Assembly: GCA_021825585.1 (NCBI GenBank)
Contig: JAKAGT010000023.1
Location: 1-64,000 of the forward strand
Reading direction: 5' to 3'
Source of the DNA: Bacteroidota bacterium
GTDB lineage: Bacteria > Bacteroidota > Ignavibacteria > Kryptoniales > JAKASW01
DNA: 64,000 nt
Shown here: positions 32,572 to 39,651 of the stretch, in pieces
How the letters are laid out: each line of letters opens with the position of its first letter
Numbering within the stretch: the stretch's first letter is position 1
Translations under genes and position numbers: made by a program
The notes under the pieces: generated by a model
Told to the model about the DNA's origin: nothing
Seen by the model: only the letters and a program-made list of their open reading frames with translations
Databases searched by the model: none

Positions 32572-33780
32572 ATGCTTCGAATAGAAATTGCCTCGGGCCT
32601 CATCGTAACATTGATGCTCCTGGCCCCGGCTTCAACGATCGCACAGGAGAGAAGTGCCGCTTCGTATCCCGACATTGGCGTCATGAGCAGTGTACTGCGG
32701 CAGCTTCTAAGAGGCACCACTGGAGAGGAGCATTCCGGAGTCGAAGTTTCCGGCAGCTACCTACCGGATTATGGACTCCTGTTCGTCGTCGACTATTCCG
32801 GCGGCGATTTCGGCCCTGAATTGCTGGCCGGAAAACTCGCACAAGGCGGCCCGGTGATTGACATGCGAGCCTTCGACTCGTCGATGGCTGCATTCGATTC
32901 GGCGATGGCCAATCTCGACATCAGGTTGAGACATTATGATGCGATGATGGCGCACAAGGACTCGGCTATAGACCGGGTGGACAGGAAGATGGGGCATTAC
33001 GATTCCATAATCGCACGCAACGACTCCATCATCTCGCGCCACGGGCCGATTGTGAGAGTTCACCCGCCCCGGGTCGACGTTCGGACTCTGGTCGAAAATG
33101 AAAGGTGGCAGTTCACCAAAGAAAAGCTCGCAAAAATAGACGGGCAGATTGTAAAATTTCTGGGAAGTTACGCGGACGCAGAGAATAAGCTGGCAGCCAA
33201 TCAACGCGTTTCGGTAGTCGTCCTACTGGGGGGCGGCTCGCAGCCGAGATACTACACCGTTTCCAGAAAGCAGATATCCGATTACCGTTCTCAAGCCGAA
33301 TCAGAGACATCGTTCAGGCAGAACGTTCAGATAAGCGAATTACGCGAGCGCCACGACTCGGTCGGCATAATGGAGACCATACTCGACAAATCAATCGCCG
33401 ACCGCCTGGCGGGTGTGGACCGCCTGATTTTCGGCCCTAACAGCGCCGGAATCTACCTGAAAGGACTCGGTGCGTTCTTTGTCTGCAAGCTGAGCGGCCT
33501 CTCCGATTTCGAAATAACAAAGAAGGGCACGGGGTCGGCGACAATGGGGACTGCAGAGCTGGAGAACCTGATAGTTCGCACAATCGGCAACTACGGATCA
33601 ACATTGAAGTTCATGCCCGCTGACGAATCGATAATGGTTTCATTGCGATTCAACCTGTTCGGTTCGGGGGATGAGGATGTCTTGATGAGCGTGAAGAAGA
33701 AGGATGCCGATGCATATTCCAGAAACGAGATCAGCTACGATACATTCCGCCAGAGAACAACGGTGATTACATCGCGATAA
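32572..33780 (+). CDS. exported protein with coiled-coil-like repeats, third gene of the sigma operon
   Basis: Not recognised. AGGAGGG precedes ATG 32572. A signal peptide (LIVTLMLLAPASTIAQ) is followed by a segment (about residues 95-160) of repeated D-S-x-M/I units such as FDSSMAAFDSAM, HYDAMM and HYDSIIARNDSII that look like a helical repeat. The rest shows alternating strands. Position after the sigma/anti-sigma pair suggests a cell-envelope protein that is sensor or target of that regulon. Confidence 0.65.
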   Translation: MLRIEIASGLIVTLMLLAPASTIAQERSAASYPDIGVMSSVLRQLLRGTTGEEHSGVEVSGSYLPDYGLLFVVDYSGGDFGPELLAGKLAQGGPVIDMRAFDSSMAAFDSAMANLDIRLRHYDAMMAHKDSAIDRVDRKMGHYDSIIARNDSIISRHGPIVRVHPPRVDVRTLVENERWQFTKEKLAKIDGQIVKFLGSYADAENKLAANQRVSVVVLLGGGSQPRYYTVSRKQISDYRSQAESETSFRQNVQISELRERHDSVGIMETILDKSIADRLAGVDRLIFGPNSAGIYLKGLGAFFVCKLSGLSDFEITKKGTGSATMGTAELENLIVRTIGNYGSTLKFMPADESIMVSLRFNLFGSGDEDVLMSVKKKDADAYSRNEISYDTFRQRTTVITSR

Positions 33781-33825
33781 GGTCAGACACACTTTGAATT
33801 TCCCACCTCAAACCGACCAGCATAG

Positions 33826-33849
33826 CGCAGCCCCGGCAACGGGGCTGCG
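33826..33849 (+). terminator. hairpin after the sigma-factor operon
   Basis: CGCAGCCCC (33826-33834) pairs with GGGGCTGCG (33841-33849), starting 46 bases after the stop codon. No strong U-run follows, so termination efficiency is uncertain. Confidence 0.55.
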
Positions 33850-33869
33850 TGCATTATAATCTGGCGACG

Positions 33870-34095
33870 ACTCCTTATGCGGTCGCCCTGCGAAAGCAAC
33901 TCAGTCTCACTGTTGCAGGAGTGCGTCAGCACTGCGTGGCGATCCCATACTTATTGGTATCACCCGACGGATTTACTCCCATCGTTCACTGGTTTCATGC
34001 AGGGGATTGTCCCGTTCATTAATGTTAACAATTAATACACGGGATGCCGTAAAGCGGCACCACGTCGTCCCCCTTTGCAATGACATGAGGCCTTT
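33870..34095. repeat. MITE-like repeat, degenerate copy A
   Basis: It contains the same ordered blocks as the copies at 35.4 and 36.9 kb: TGGCGATCCCATACTTATTGG, GGATTTACTCCCATCGTTCAC, TTTCATGCAGGGGATTG, then ACGTCGTCC and GCAATGACA. The two ends are inverted with respect to each other (GGCGATCCC versus GGGGATTG). It fills most of the gap between the sigma operon and the DUF2156 gene. Confidence 0.65.
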
Positions 34096-34179
34096 AAGGA
34101 ACGCGTCCTGGTAACAAAACTCAAATGCCGCTTTCCTTGTTATTATGAGACCGATGCTTTGGATGAGTGACAGTATAGA

Positions 34180-35265
34180 ATGTTAGACACCCCGACACGA
34201 AAACAGGGACCCACCTCGCGGGATAAATTGCTGCGCGCAAGGGACCTGATAGCGAGATACGGCTGGAATGCAATGTCTTACCAGATACTCAACCCGGGAA
34301 TCAGGCTGTGGTTTTCTGAGGACCTCCATGGAGTGATCGGATATGTCGACACGCACGACTACCGCGTGGTGGCAGGCTCGCCGGTCTGCGATCCATCCAG
34401 GCTTCCGGAAATGGTCCGTGCATTCGGGCGCTGCGCGCTGGAAGAGAGAAAGCGAGTCTGTTATTTCGGCGCGCAGGAACGGATACCGGCCATAATGCAG
34501 GAGTTCGGACCGGTTGCAATGCTCCTGCTCGGATCCCAGCCCGTCTGGCATCCGGAGAATTGGAAATCACGCGTCTCATCGAAGGCATCACTCCGGGCGC
34601 AGTTCTCGCGGGCAAGGAACAAGCACGTAACCGTGACACCCTGGAATTCAGGAGATTCCCCCTTAAGTCCCGGCCTTGAACGATGTTTGAGGGAGTGGCT
34701 TGCGACGCGCGGACTCCCGCCGATGCACTTCCTGATCGAACCCGAGACTCTCGACAGGATCTATGACCGCCGAGTCTTCGTAGCAGAACGGGACGGGAAA
34801 CCCGTCGGTTTCATCGTAGCGTCGCCGGTCCAGCTGCGAAAGGGATGGCTGATCGAACAGATAATACGCGGCTACGATGCACCGAACGGAACTGCCGAGC
34901 TGATGCTCGATACCGCAATGAGGAACCTCGCAGAGTCGGGATCCGAGTACGTCACACTCGGTCTCTCGCCGCTGTCGATTCGGTCGGGGATACCCCAGCT
35001 TCCCCTTCCAGTCTGGATCAATTTGCCTCTCCGGGGCGTCCGGATCCTCGGGTCGCGATTTTATAACTTCGACGGGCTCGATTCATTCAAAGCGAAGTTC
35101 ATGCCCGACAAATGGGAGCCGATCTACGCCGTCTCGAACGAACCCAGCATTTCGCTCAGAACGCTTTATGCCATCGCCGGCGCGTTCAGCGGGACGTCGC
35201 CCGTTTGGTTTCTACTTAAGGCGAGTGTACGGGAGCTGCAGAGAGAACTCAGGAAGATACTATGA
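34180..35265 (+). CDS. DUF2156 / MprF C-terminal-type transferase domain protein
   Basis: The 361-residue protein resembles the soluble GNAT-fold domain of phosphatidylglycerol lysyltransferases (DUF2156). Visible motifs are YGWNAMSYQILNPGIRLWFS, the acceptor-side GYVDTHDYRVVAGSPVC and ERDGKPVGFIVASP followed by GTAELMLDTAMR. It lacks the multi-helix flippase part of MprF, so it is a stand-alone version. Such proteins transfer aminoacyl or acyl groups to lipids or other acceptors. Substrate not determinable. Confidence 0.75.
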   Translation: MLDTPTRKQGPTSRDKLLRARDLIARYGWNAMSYQILNPGIRLWFSEDLHGVIGYVDTHDYRVVAGSPVCDPSRLPEMVRAFGRCALEERKRVCYFGAQERIPAIMQEFGPVAMLLLGSQPVWHPENWKSRVSSKASLRAQFSRARNKHVTVTPWNSGDSPLSPGLERCLREWLATRGLPPMHFLIEPETLDRIYDRRVFVAERDGKPVGFIVASPVQLRKGWLIEQIIRGYDAPNGTAELMLDTAMRNLAESGSEYVTLGLSPLSIRSGIPQLPLPVWINLPLRGVRILGSRFYNFDGLDSFKAKFMPDKWEPIYAVSNEPSISLRTLYAIAGAFSGTSPVWFLLKASVRELQRELRKIL

Positions 35266-35394
35266 ACCCCGGGTGCGGGAAGTCCGCATGAGTCAATACC
35301 CTCAGGCGTGCGCGGACAACAAATCGCAACGCGGTGAACCTCTCAAGAAACAGGTCATCGCGAGTGCGCCTTTCGCGCCACCACTCAAAGAGCG

Positions 35395-35520
35395 TGGGAG
35401 CCGTGGCAATCCCATACTTAGTGGCATTACCCATGGATTTACTCCCCCCGTTCACAGGCTTCATTCGGGGGATTGCCACGTCGTCACGCCTTCGGCGTGA
35501 CTCCTCGCAATGACTGGTTG
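35395..35520. repeat. MITE-like repeat, copy B
   Basis: This copy begins with CCGTGGCAATCCCATACTTA and ends with a 52-base block (35469-35520) that is identical to 36931-36982. The block contains GTCACGCC/GGCGTGAC, a perfect hairpin. Inverted end motifs (GTGGCAATCCC and GGGGATTGCCAC) suggest a foldback element without coding capacity. Confidence 0.8.
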
Positions 35521-35761
35521 TTGGCAGGCAACTTCCGCACTGCTAGATTTGCTGACCAACACCTCGAAGACATTCACCGCCATACTCCTCCTCTTCCTCT
35601 GCGTTGCCGTCAGCTCGAAGTCGACCACGGCACTGGACTCCGCGGGGTGGCAGATGATCGCGACACCGTCGGTCGTCGTGCTTTACACGCTGGCCTGGAG
35701 TCTTATGATTGCTGTAACCTGGAGGGTAAAACAGCGGAGGATGGAGAAAGACGAAACCTAA
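35510..35761 (+). CDS. small two-helix membrane protein
   Basis: Up to 83 residues with two hydrophobic helices (FTAILLLFLCVAVSS and SVVVLYTLAWSLMIAVTW) and a basic-acidic tail. The ATG at 35510 lies inside the repeat; a TTG at 35549 (LLTNTSKTF) matches the point where similarity to the broken second copy at 37.1 kb begins, so it may be the true start. Function unknown. Confidence 0.5.
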   Translation: MTGCWQATSALLDLLTNTSKTFTAILLLFLCVAVSSKSTTALDSAGWQMIATPSVVVLYTLAWSLMIAVTWRVKQRRMEKDET

Positions 35762-35809
35762 GTTCCAGGAAGTGCCTTTTTTATGCCGCAAAAAGAGTTG
35801 GTGGTGGAA

Positions 35810-36076
35810 TTACGGGAAGGCTTTATAGATATCTTTACGGTGAACTATCCTTGCAAACTGTACCAGGTCGTCTTCGACGAAAATTCCGATTCGGTAATCG
35901 CCAAGTCTTATTCGATATGCCGATTTGAACCCGGTCAGTTTCTTGACCTGTGGAATGTTGCTGAGTGATTCGGCCGCTTCAATCTGGAGGATCAATCTTG
36001 CAACCGACCTCTTGACGCTTTTTACAGGAATCTTGTTTATGTCCCTGCTAAACCTCTCGAGGAACTCAACGCGCAT
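35810..36076 (-). CDS. RelE/ParE-family toxin
   Basis: The 88-residue protein has the fold signature of the ParE/RelE superfamily: N-terminal MRVEFLERFSRDINKI, central IPQVKKLTG and the core YRIRLGDYRIGIFVED, followed by FARIVHRKDIYK. Such toxins block translation by mRNA cleavage or act on gyrase. It starts two bases after the stop of the antitoxin-type gene, the usual order for this class. Confidence 0.88.
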   Translation of the reverse strand: MRVEFLERFSRDINKIPVKSVKRSVARLILQIEAAESLSNIPQVKKLTGFKSAYRIRLGDYRIGIFVEDDLVQFARIVHRKDIYKAFP

Positions 36077-36078
36077 TA

Positions 36079-36276
36079 CTATTTCAACTTCTTCATTACA
36101 GACTTGCGACTGACTTTTTTAGTCCTGTCGGCTTCTTTCATCATTGAAGACAGCCCCGCATCCTCGATAGCCTCTTCATCGACAAGGCTCGACTTGATTC
36201 CAAGTTTGTGCAGGAGGTCGGATAGAAATTTCAAGTCTGATTTTGTTTTCGGTTTGACGACAAGTGCTTTGCCCAT
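36079..36276 (-). CDS. antitoxin partner of the RelE/ParE toxin
   Basis: A 65-residue highly charged protein (MGKALVVKPKTKSDLKFL...RKSVMKKLK), the size and composition of small antitoxins, ending two bases before the toxin gene. GGAAAAG precedes its ATG. No DNA-binding motif can be named, so the assignment rests on position and size. Confidence 0.75.
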   Translation of the reverse strand: MGKALVVKPKTKSDLKFLSDLLHKLGIKSSLVDEEAIEDAGLSSMMKEADRTKKVSRKSVMKKLK

Positions 36277-36364
36277 TGCTTTTCCTTTCTGTGCTTAAAA
36301 ATACCAAAACTTCCCCCATCTTACAATTCGCCGGTGAATTGAGGGTGGATTTCCCCTTTCAGAC

Positions 36365-36480
36365 CTCCTGTCATCGCCACGCGAAGCGCGTGGTCGGGGC
36401 GTGACAATCCCCCACACGACCCCTATCATCGCGATCCCGAACACGCGATGGCGGGATCGGGAGTGGCAATCCCCTTCTTA
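36365..36480. repeat. MITE-like repeat, partial copy C
   Basis: TGTCATCGCCACGCGAAGCGC, GTGACAATCCCC, ATCATCGCGATCCC and GGGAGTGGCAATCCCC are the same building blocks as in the neighbouring copies, arranged as two half-elements in tandem. Confidence 0.65.
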
Positions 36481-36485
36481 CAAGT

Positions 36486-36788
36486 CTATGGCCCCCACTC
36501 AAGCACCTGGTCGCCCAGGTCCAACCACCCGGGGTTCATGCTGTTTATCAGCTCCTCCTTCTTCTTTCTCGACCACGATTTGATTTGCTTTTCGCGGGCT
36601 ATTGCGGTATTCGCATCGGAACAGAATTCATAATACACCAGCTTGTCGACGTTGTACCTCTTTGTGAACCCCGGGAATGCTTTCTCTTTGTGTTGTCTTA
36701 CTCTTTGCTGCAGGATGCTCGACACGCCCGTGTAGAGCACGGTGTTATACTTGTTTGTCATCATATAAACGCAAAACACTTTCTCCAT
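36486..36788 (-). CDS. GIY-YIG domain protein
   Basis: A stand-alone 100-residue GIY-YIG nuclease-fold protein. The signature is VYMMTNKYNTVLYTGVSS, the arginine is in QQRVRQHKEK, and the conserved E and R appear in AIAREKQIKSWSRKKKEELI. Such small proteins resemble the catalytic part of UvrC and homing endonucleases, but their biological role is not established. It is flanked on both sides by MITE-like repeats. Confidence 0.88.
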   Translation of the reverse strand: MEKVFCVYMMTNKYNTVLYTGVSSILQQRVRQHKEKAFPGFTKRYNVDKLVYYEFCSDANTAIAREKQIKSWSRKKKEELINSMNPGWLDLGDQVLEWGP

Positions 36789-36824
36789 GCCGAAGAAAAT
36801 ATACCAAAGCCTCTGTCAACATAC

Positions 36825-37065
36825 TCGTCATTGCGATCCCGAGCACGCGACAGCGTGATCGGGAGTGGCAATCCCAAACTTGGTGGTACAACGCCAGGGA
36901 TGTGCTGTCCCGATTCGCAGGTTTCATGTTGGGGATTGCCACGTCGTCACGCCTTCGGCGTGACTCCTCGCAATGACTGGTTAATTGGCAGGGACAATTC
37001 CTAAAAGTCACCTGTCATCGTGAGTGGCGCGTTTCGCGCCACGTGACGATCCCCTACTTAGTAGA
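36825..37065. repeat. MITE-like repeat, copies D and E
   Basis: Copy D (36825-36985) runs from CGTCATTGCGATCCC through GGGAGTGGCAATCCC to the 52-base block shared with copy B. Copy E (37013-37065) is a half element beginning TGTCATCGTGAGTGGCGCG with its own hairpin GGCGCGTTTCGCGCC. Confidence 0.8.
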
Positions 37066-37080
37066 TCCGCGGCTCCCACA

Positions 37081-37278
37081 CTGCTCGGCTTGCTGACGAA
37101 CACTCCGAAGTCATTCACCGCCATACTCCTCCTCTTCCTCTGCGTTGCCGTCGGCTCGAAGACGGCGCTTGAATTCGAGGGATAACACATAGTTGCGACA
37201 CCATCCGTGATTGCGGCTTACGCGCTAACTGCATGTCTTATGATTGCTGTAACCTTGGGGTGGAGCGATGGAGAATAA
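37081..37278 (+). pseudogene. broken second copy of the small membrane protein
   Basis: Codons from 37081 read LLGLLTNTPKSFTAILLLFL and continue CVAVGSKTALEFEG, a TAA stop, then IVATPSV...CLMIAVTLGW. This aligns end to end with the 35510-35761 product. The stop replaces a tryptophan of the intact copy and no ATG is present. Confidence 0.65.
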
Positions 37279-37339
37279 TGAGAGATCGAAGTTAGCGGCT
37301 TGGTGGAAGCCTATAAGTCTCTATCGACTGCGAAAGGCG

Positions 37340-37430
37340 ATCCCCTCACAATTCCTGTCATCGCGAGTAGCGCAACGGGGCAATCCCTACACATCCGCCA
37401 CCATGGATTGGTATGCCCCCATGAAATGTC
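37340..37430. repeat. MITE-like repeat, partial copy F
   Basis: TGTCATCGCGAGTAGCGCAAC, GGGGCAATCCCTACAC and CCACCATGGATTGGTATG match the left half of the repeat family. It ends immediately before the defence cluster. Confidence 0.6.
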
Positions 37431-37439
37431 TTTTACTAC

Positions 37440-37925
37440 CTAAAAGGCATTTGTCTTTTGTGCAGCAGGGGACGACGCGTGGTCGGCGGGGAGGAACGAT
37501 CCGCGACCTTTATGGGCCTCGCCCACAAAGCGAGACACACGAGAGACACACTTGAATGGTTTGGCTGATAGATCATGCTCCCAGATTCTAACTACGTGCC
37601 AACCATTATCACGTAGGATTCGGGTCACTTTCTTATCTCGAGCAACATTTGCCGACAGTTTCTTTTTCCAGAACCCGCGATTATTCCTGGGCATCTTCGA
37701 GTGAAGAGGACATCGATGCCAAAAGCACCCGTCGACAAACACAACAACTTGGCTCTTGGGAAACGTGAAGTCCGGCCTTCCGGGCAAATCAAGGTGCAGT
37801 CTCCACCCAGATATTTTGTACTTCCTGAAGAGTCTGGCGAGGACTTGTTCGGTTTCTTCGTTGCCTCGCCCGCGTATGCGCGCCATGACCTCCGAGCGTT
37901 TCGCCTGACTAAAAACATCTGACAT
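37440..37925 (-). CDS. vsr: very short patch repair endonuclease
   Basis: Nicks DNA at T:G mismatches that arise when 5-methylcytosine deaminates. The catalytic Asp is in LPGRPDF (about residue 51), the zinc/aromatic segment in VDGCFWHRCPLH, and the C-terminal block NVARDKKVTRILRDNGWHVVRIWE is typical. The length of 161 residues fits. It is last in a five-gene run with a cytosine-C5 methyltransferase, five bases after the previous gene, as expected for Vsr guarding against that methylase's mutagenic by-products. Confidence 0.95.
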   Translation of the reverse strand: MSDVFSQAKRSEVMARIRGRGNEETEQVLARLFRKYKISGWRLHLDLPGRPDFTFPKSQVVVFVDGCFWHRCPLHSKMPRNNRGFWKKKLSANVARDKKVTRILRDNGWHVVRIWEHDLSAKPFKCVSRVSRFVGEAHKGRGSFLPADHASSPAAQKTNAF

Positions 37926-37930
37926 TTGGG

Positions 37931-38452
37931 CTAGTGCAAAGCGTTTTTCTTAGGCGGTTGGGCCTTATCGACAGAGAAGACAAGTTTTGCCTTCGAGAGG
38001 GTCTTCATTGAACAGCCCACGTACCAAGCGTTCATCCTCTTATCCCACAAGCGGACCTTGGTAAATTGTTTCCAGGAGAACTGGTGAATCGATTTTAGCG
38101 ACCAATCGTCGTGCAGGGAAACTATTAGAAGTTCTTCGAAGAGTTGCTTGTGCTCGTCCTCCGGGTCAGGATAGATCGTTCCACTTTTTTTGGCATTGCA
38201 TATTGTCTTGATGGAATATCTGTCCCCACCGCGTGAAAGTGCATCAACATTCTTTGTTCCCTTTGGCGCCGCTTGGAGTTTCGGAAGGCCCGAAGTCTCT
38301 CGAAAATATTTGACGGCAAGCTTTTCGCCCAGCTCCCCAACAGTAAATGCGATGCCTCGTTTCCTCATCTCCTTATCAAGGTTTGCGCGGAGTAAGACCA
38401 ACTGATCATCAGATAATAAACCAAGATTGTTATTCATCTTCATCAGGTTCAT
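37931..38452 (-). CDS. putative restriction endonuclease of a cytosine-methylation locus
   Basis: A 173-residue protein without a named catalytic family that I can assign firmly. The segment GELGEKLAVKYFRETSG followed by NVDALSRGGDRYSIKTI places Glu, Asp and an IK pair in the spacing of a PD-(D/E)xK-type nuclease core. The C-terminus (FSWKQFTKVRLWDKRMNAWY) may be a specificity part. It resembles DUF6998-type proteins. It lies between vsr and the receiver gene in the cluster, so it is the best candidate for the restriction nuclease. Confidence 0.6.
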   Translation of the reverse strand: MNLMKMNNNLGLLSDDQLVLLRANLDKEMRKRGIAFTVGELGEKLAVKYFRETSGLPKLQAAPKGTKNVDALSRGGDRYSIKTICNAKKSGTIYPDPEDEHKQLFEELLIVSLHDDWSLKSIHQFSWKQFTKVRLWDKRMNAWYVGCSMKTLSKAKLVFSVDKAQPPKKNALH

Positions 38453-38466
38453 TAGCCAGCAAAAGC

Positions 38467-39651
38467 CTATCGAACGTTTTCGGAGGGCGTTGATGAACCC
38501 GGATCCGAAGAATTTCTAGGCAAACCAGCCTTCAGTCGATCGATCACAACAGTCTTATCAAGATCAGTCGTTCCCAGCCGACCGAAGTATCTGGAAAAGC
38601 GGGAAAGTAGCGCTTCCGCATATGGACTGTCCAGATGCGCGACTACGACAAGGGCGCTTAATTCCTCTTTTGTGACTGCTTTTAGCATCTGAAAATCTAC
38701 GATCAAATCAGGCATGAAGAAGGTTCCAGGAAGGTACTTGAACCTCTCTGATTGGACGTCCAATCTCCCATCTGCTATGAGGGCTTTTAACGAAGCTAGC
38801 TCCTCCCCAGCCTTTTCGTCTGTCGCCCACTTTTGATATTCAGGCTGATCCGTCAGGTGGTGGCATCGTCCTAGGAGCACTCGCTCAATCCTATCCTTCT
38901 GTTCGAAGTCACATGAGGGGGTAAGGACAACCCAGAAGACCCCATCGCCCCCCACCTTTTCGGTAACTATCTCTCCAGCCGAATGATTCTCTGCCAAGGG
39001 TGGGAAAATATACAACTCCATCGGATGTGCCTTGTGGGGGTCCGCCACCGGTATTCCCTTACCTGCAATGGGATGAACGAGCTTTCTTGCTTTACCCTCT
39101 AGGGTCATGGCAAGTCTTCGAGCAAGTAGGTAAGCCAAGTCGCTCTGCTCATGAGCAGATTTGAAGCTCGCCCAATTCTTATGGACAAAATCCCACATGT
39201 ACTCTCTCTGTGCCTCATCAATAATTCTGATAATCGAAGGCAGGCCCGTTTCAAAGATGTTCTTAATCTTTTCTCCGACTGCAGAAATGCCGTCAGTCTT
39301 CTCAACGACGTGGACAAATGCGGTTTCTTCAGGCAAAACACGCTTCGGTAACGCTGTGTAGAATACAACAGCGGCGAATCGTTGCTTCTTTATGTGCTCA
39401 TATATTTCCAAACCGGGTAGCTCTTCTGTTCCGAGTATGGAGCTTTTATCGTCCTTCAGGTCAACTATTGCAAAGTCATATCGAAGGGAATCCAGTCCTT
39501 CCTTTGCGGACTTGAAGTCTTTGTAGACTTCAGATGTTGCGGTGTCAGGAGCTTGCACGAATGTCGGACATGCTTCGCTGAGCTGACGTGCTATGGTTTC
39601 GTCATCTTCAATTATTACAAAACGCCACTCAGTTCCTCCACTGGAACTCAT
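38467..39651 (-). CDS. receiver-domain protein with large unknown C-terminal domain
   Basis: Residues about 9-130 form a response-regulator receiver: acidic triad IIEDDE (15-17), phospho-acceptor Asp in FAIVDLKDD (64), Thr in VVFYTALP and Lys in VVEKTDG. The remaining 260 residues are not a known DNA-binding output; they contain WVVLTPSCDFEQKDRIERVLLG and FMPDLIVDFQMLK and look globular. The start overlaps the stop of the dual-ATPase kinase gene (39648-39651), its obvious phosphodonor. It may turn a phosphorylation signal into control of the nuclease. Confidence 0.75.
   Translation of the reverse strand: MSSSGGTEWRFVIIEDDETIARQLSEACPTFVQAPDTATSEVYKDFKSAKEGLDSLRYDFAIVDLKDDKSSILGTEELPGLEIYEHIKKQRFAAVVFYTALPKRVLPEETAFVHVVEKTDGISAVGEKIKNIFETGLPSIIRIIDEAQREYMWDFVHKNWASFKSAHEQSDLAYLLARRLAMTLEGKARKLVHPIAGKGIPVADPHKAHPMELYIFPPLAENHSAGEIVTEKVGGDGVFWVVLTPSCDFEQKDRIERVLLGRCHHLTDQPEYQKWATDEKAGEELASLKALIADGRLDVQSERFKYLPGTFFMPDLIVDFQMLKAVTKEELSALVVVAHLDSPYAEALLSRFSRYFGRLGTTDLDKTVVIDRLKAGLPRNSSDPGSSTPSENVR

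Noticed and set aside
33870-37430. Possible CRISPR array
   Set aside because: The repeats are of unequal length and spacing, imperfect, with genes between them, and no cas genes are near.
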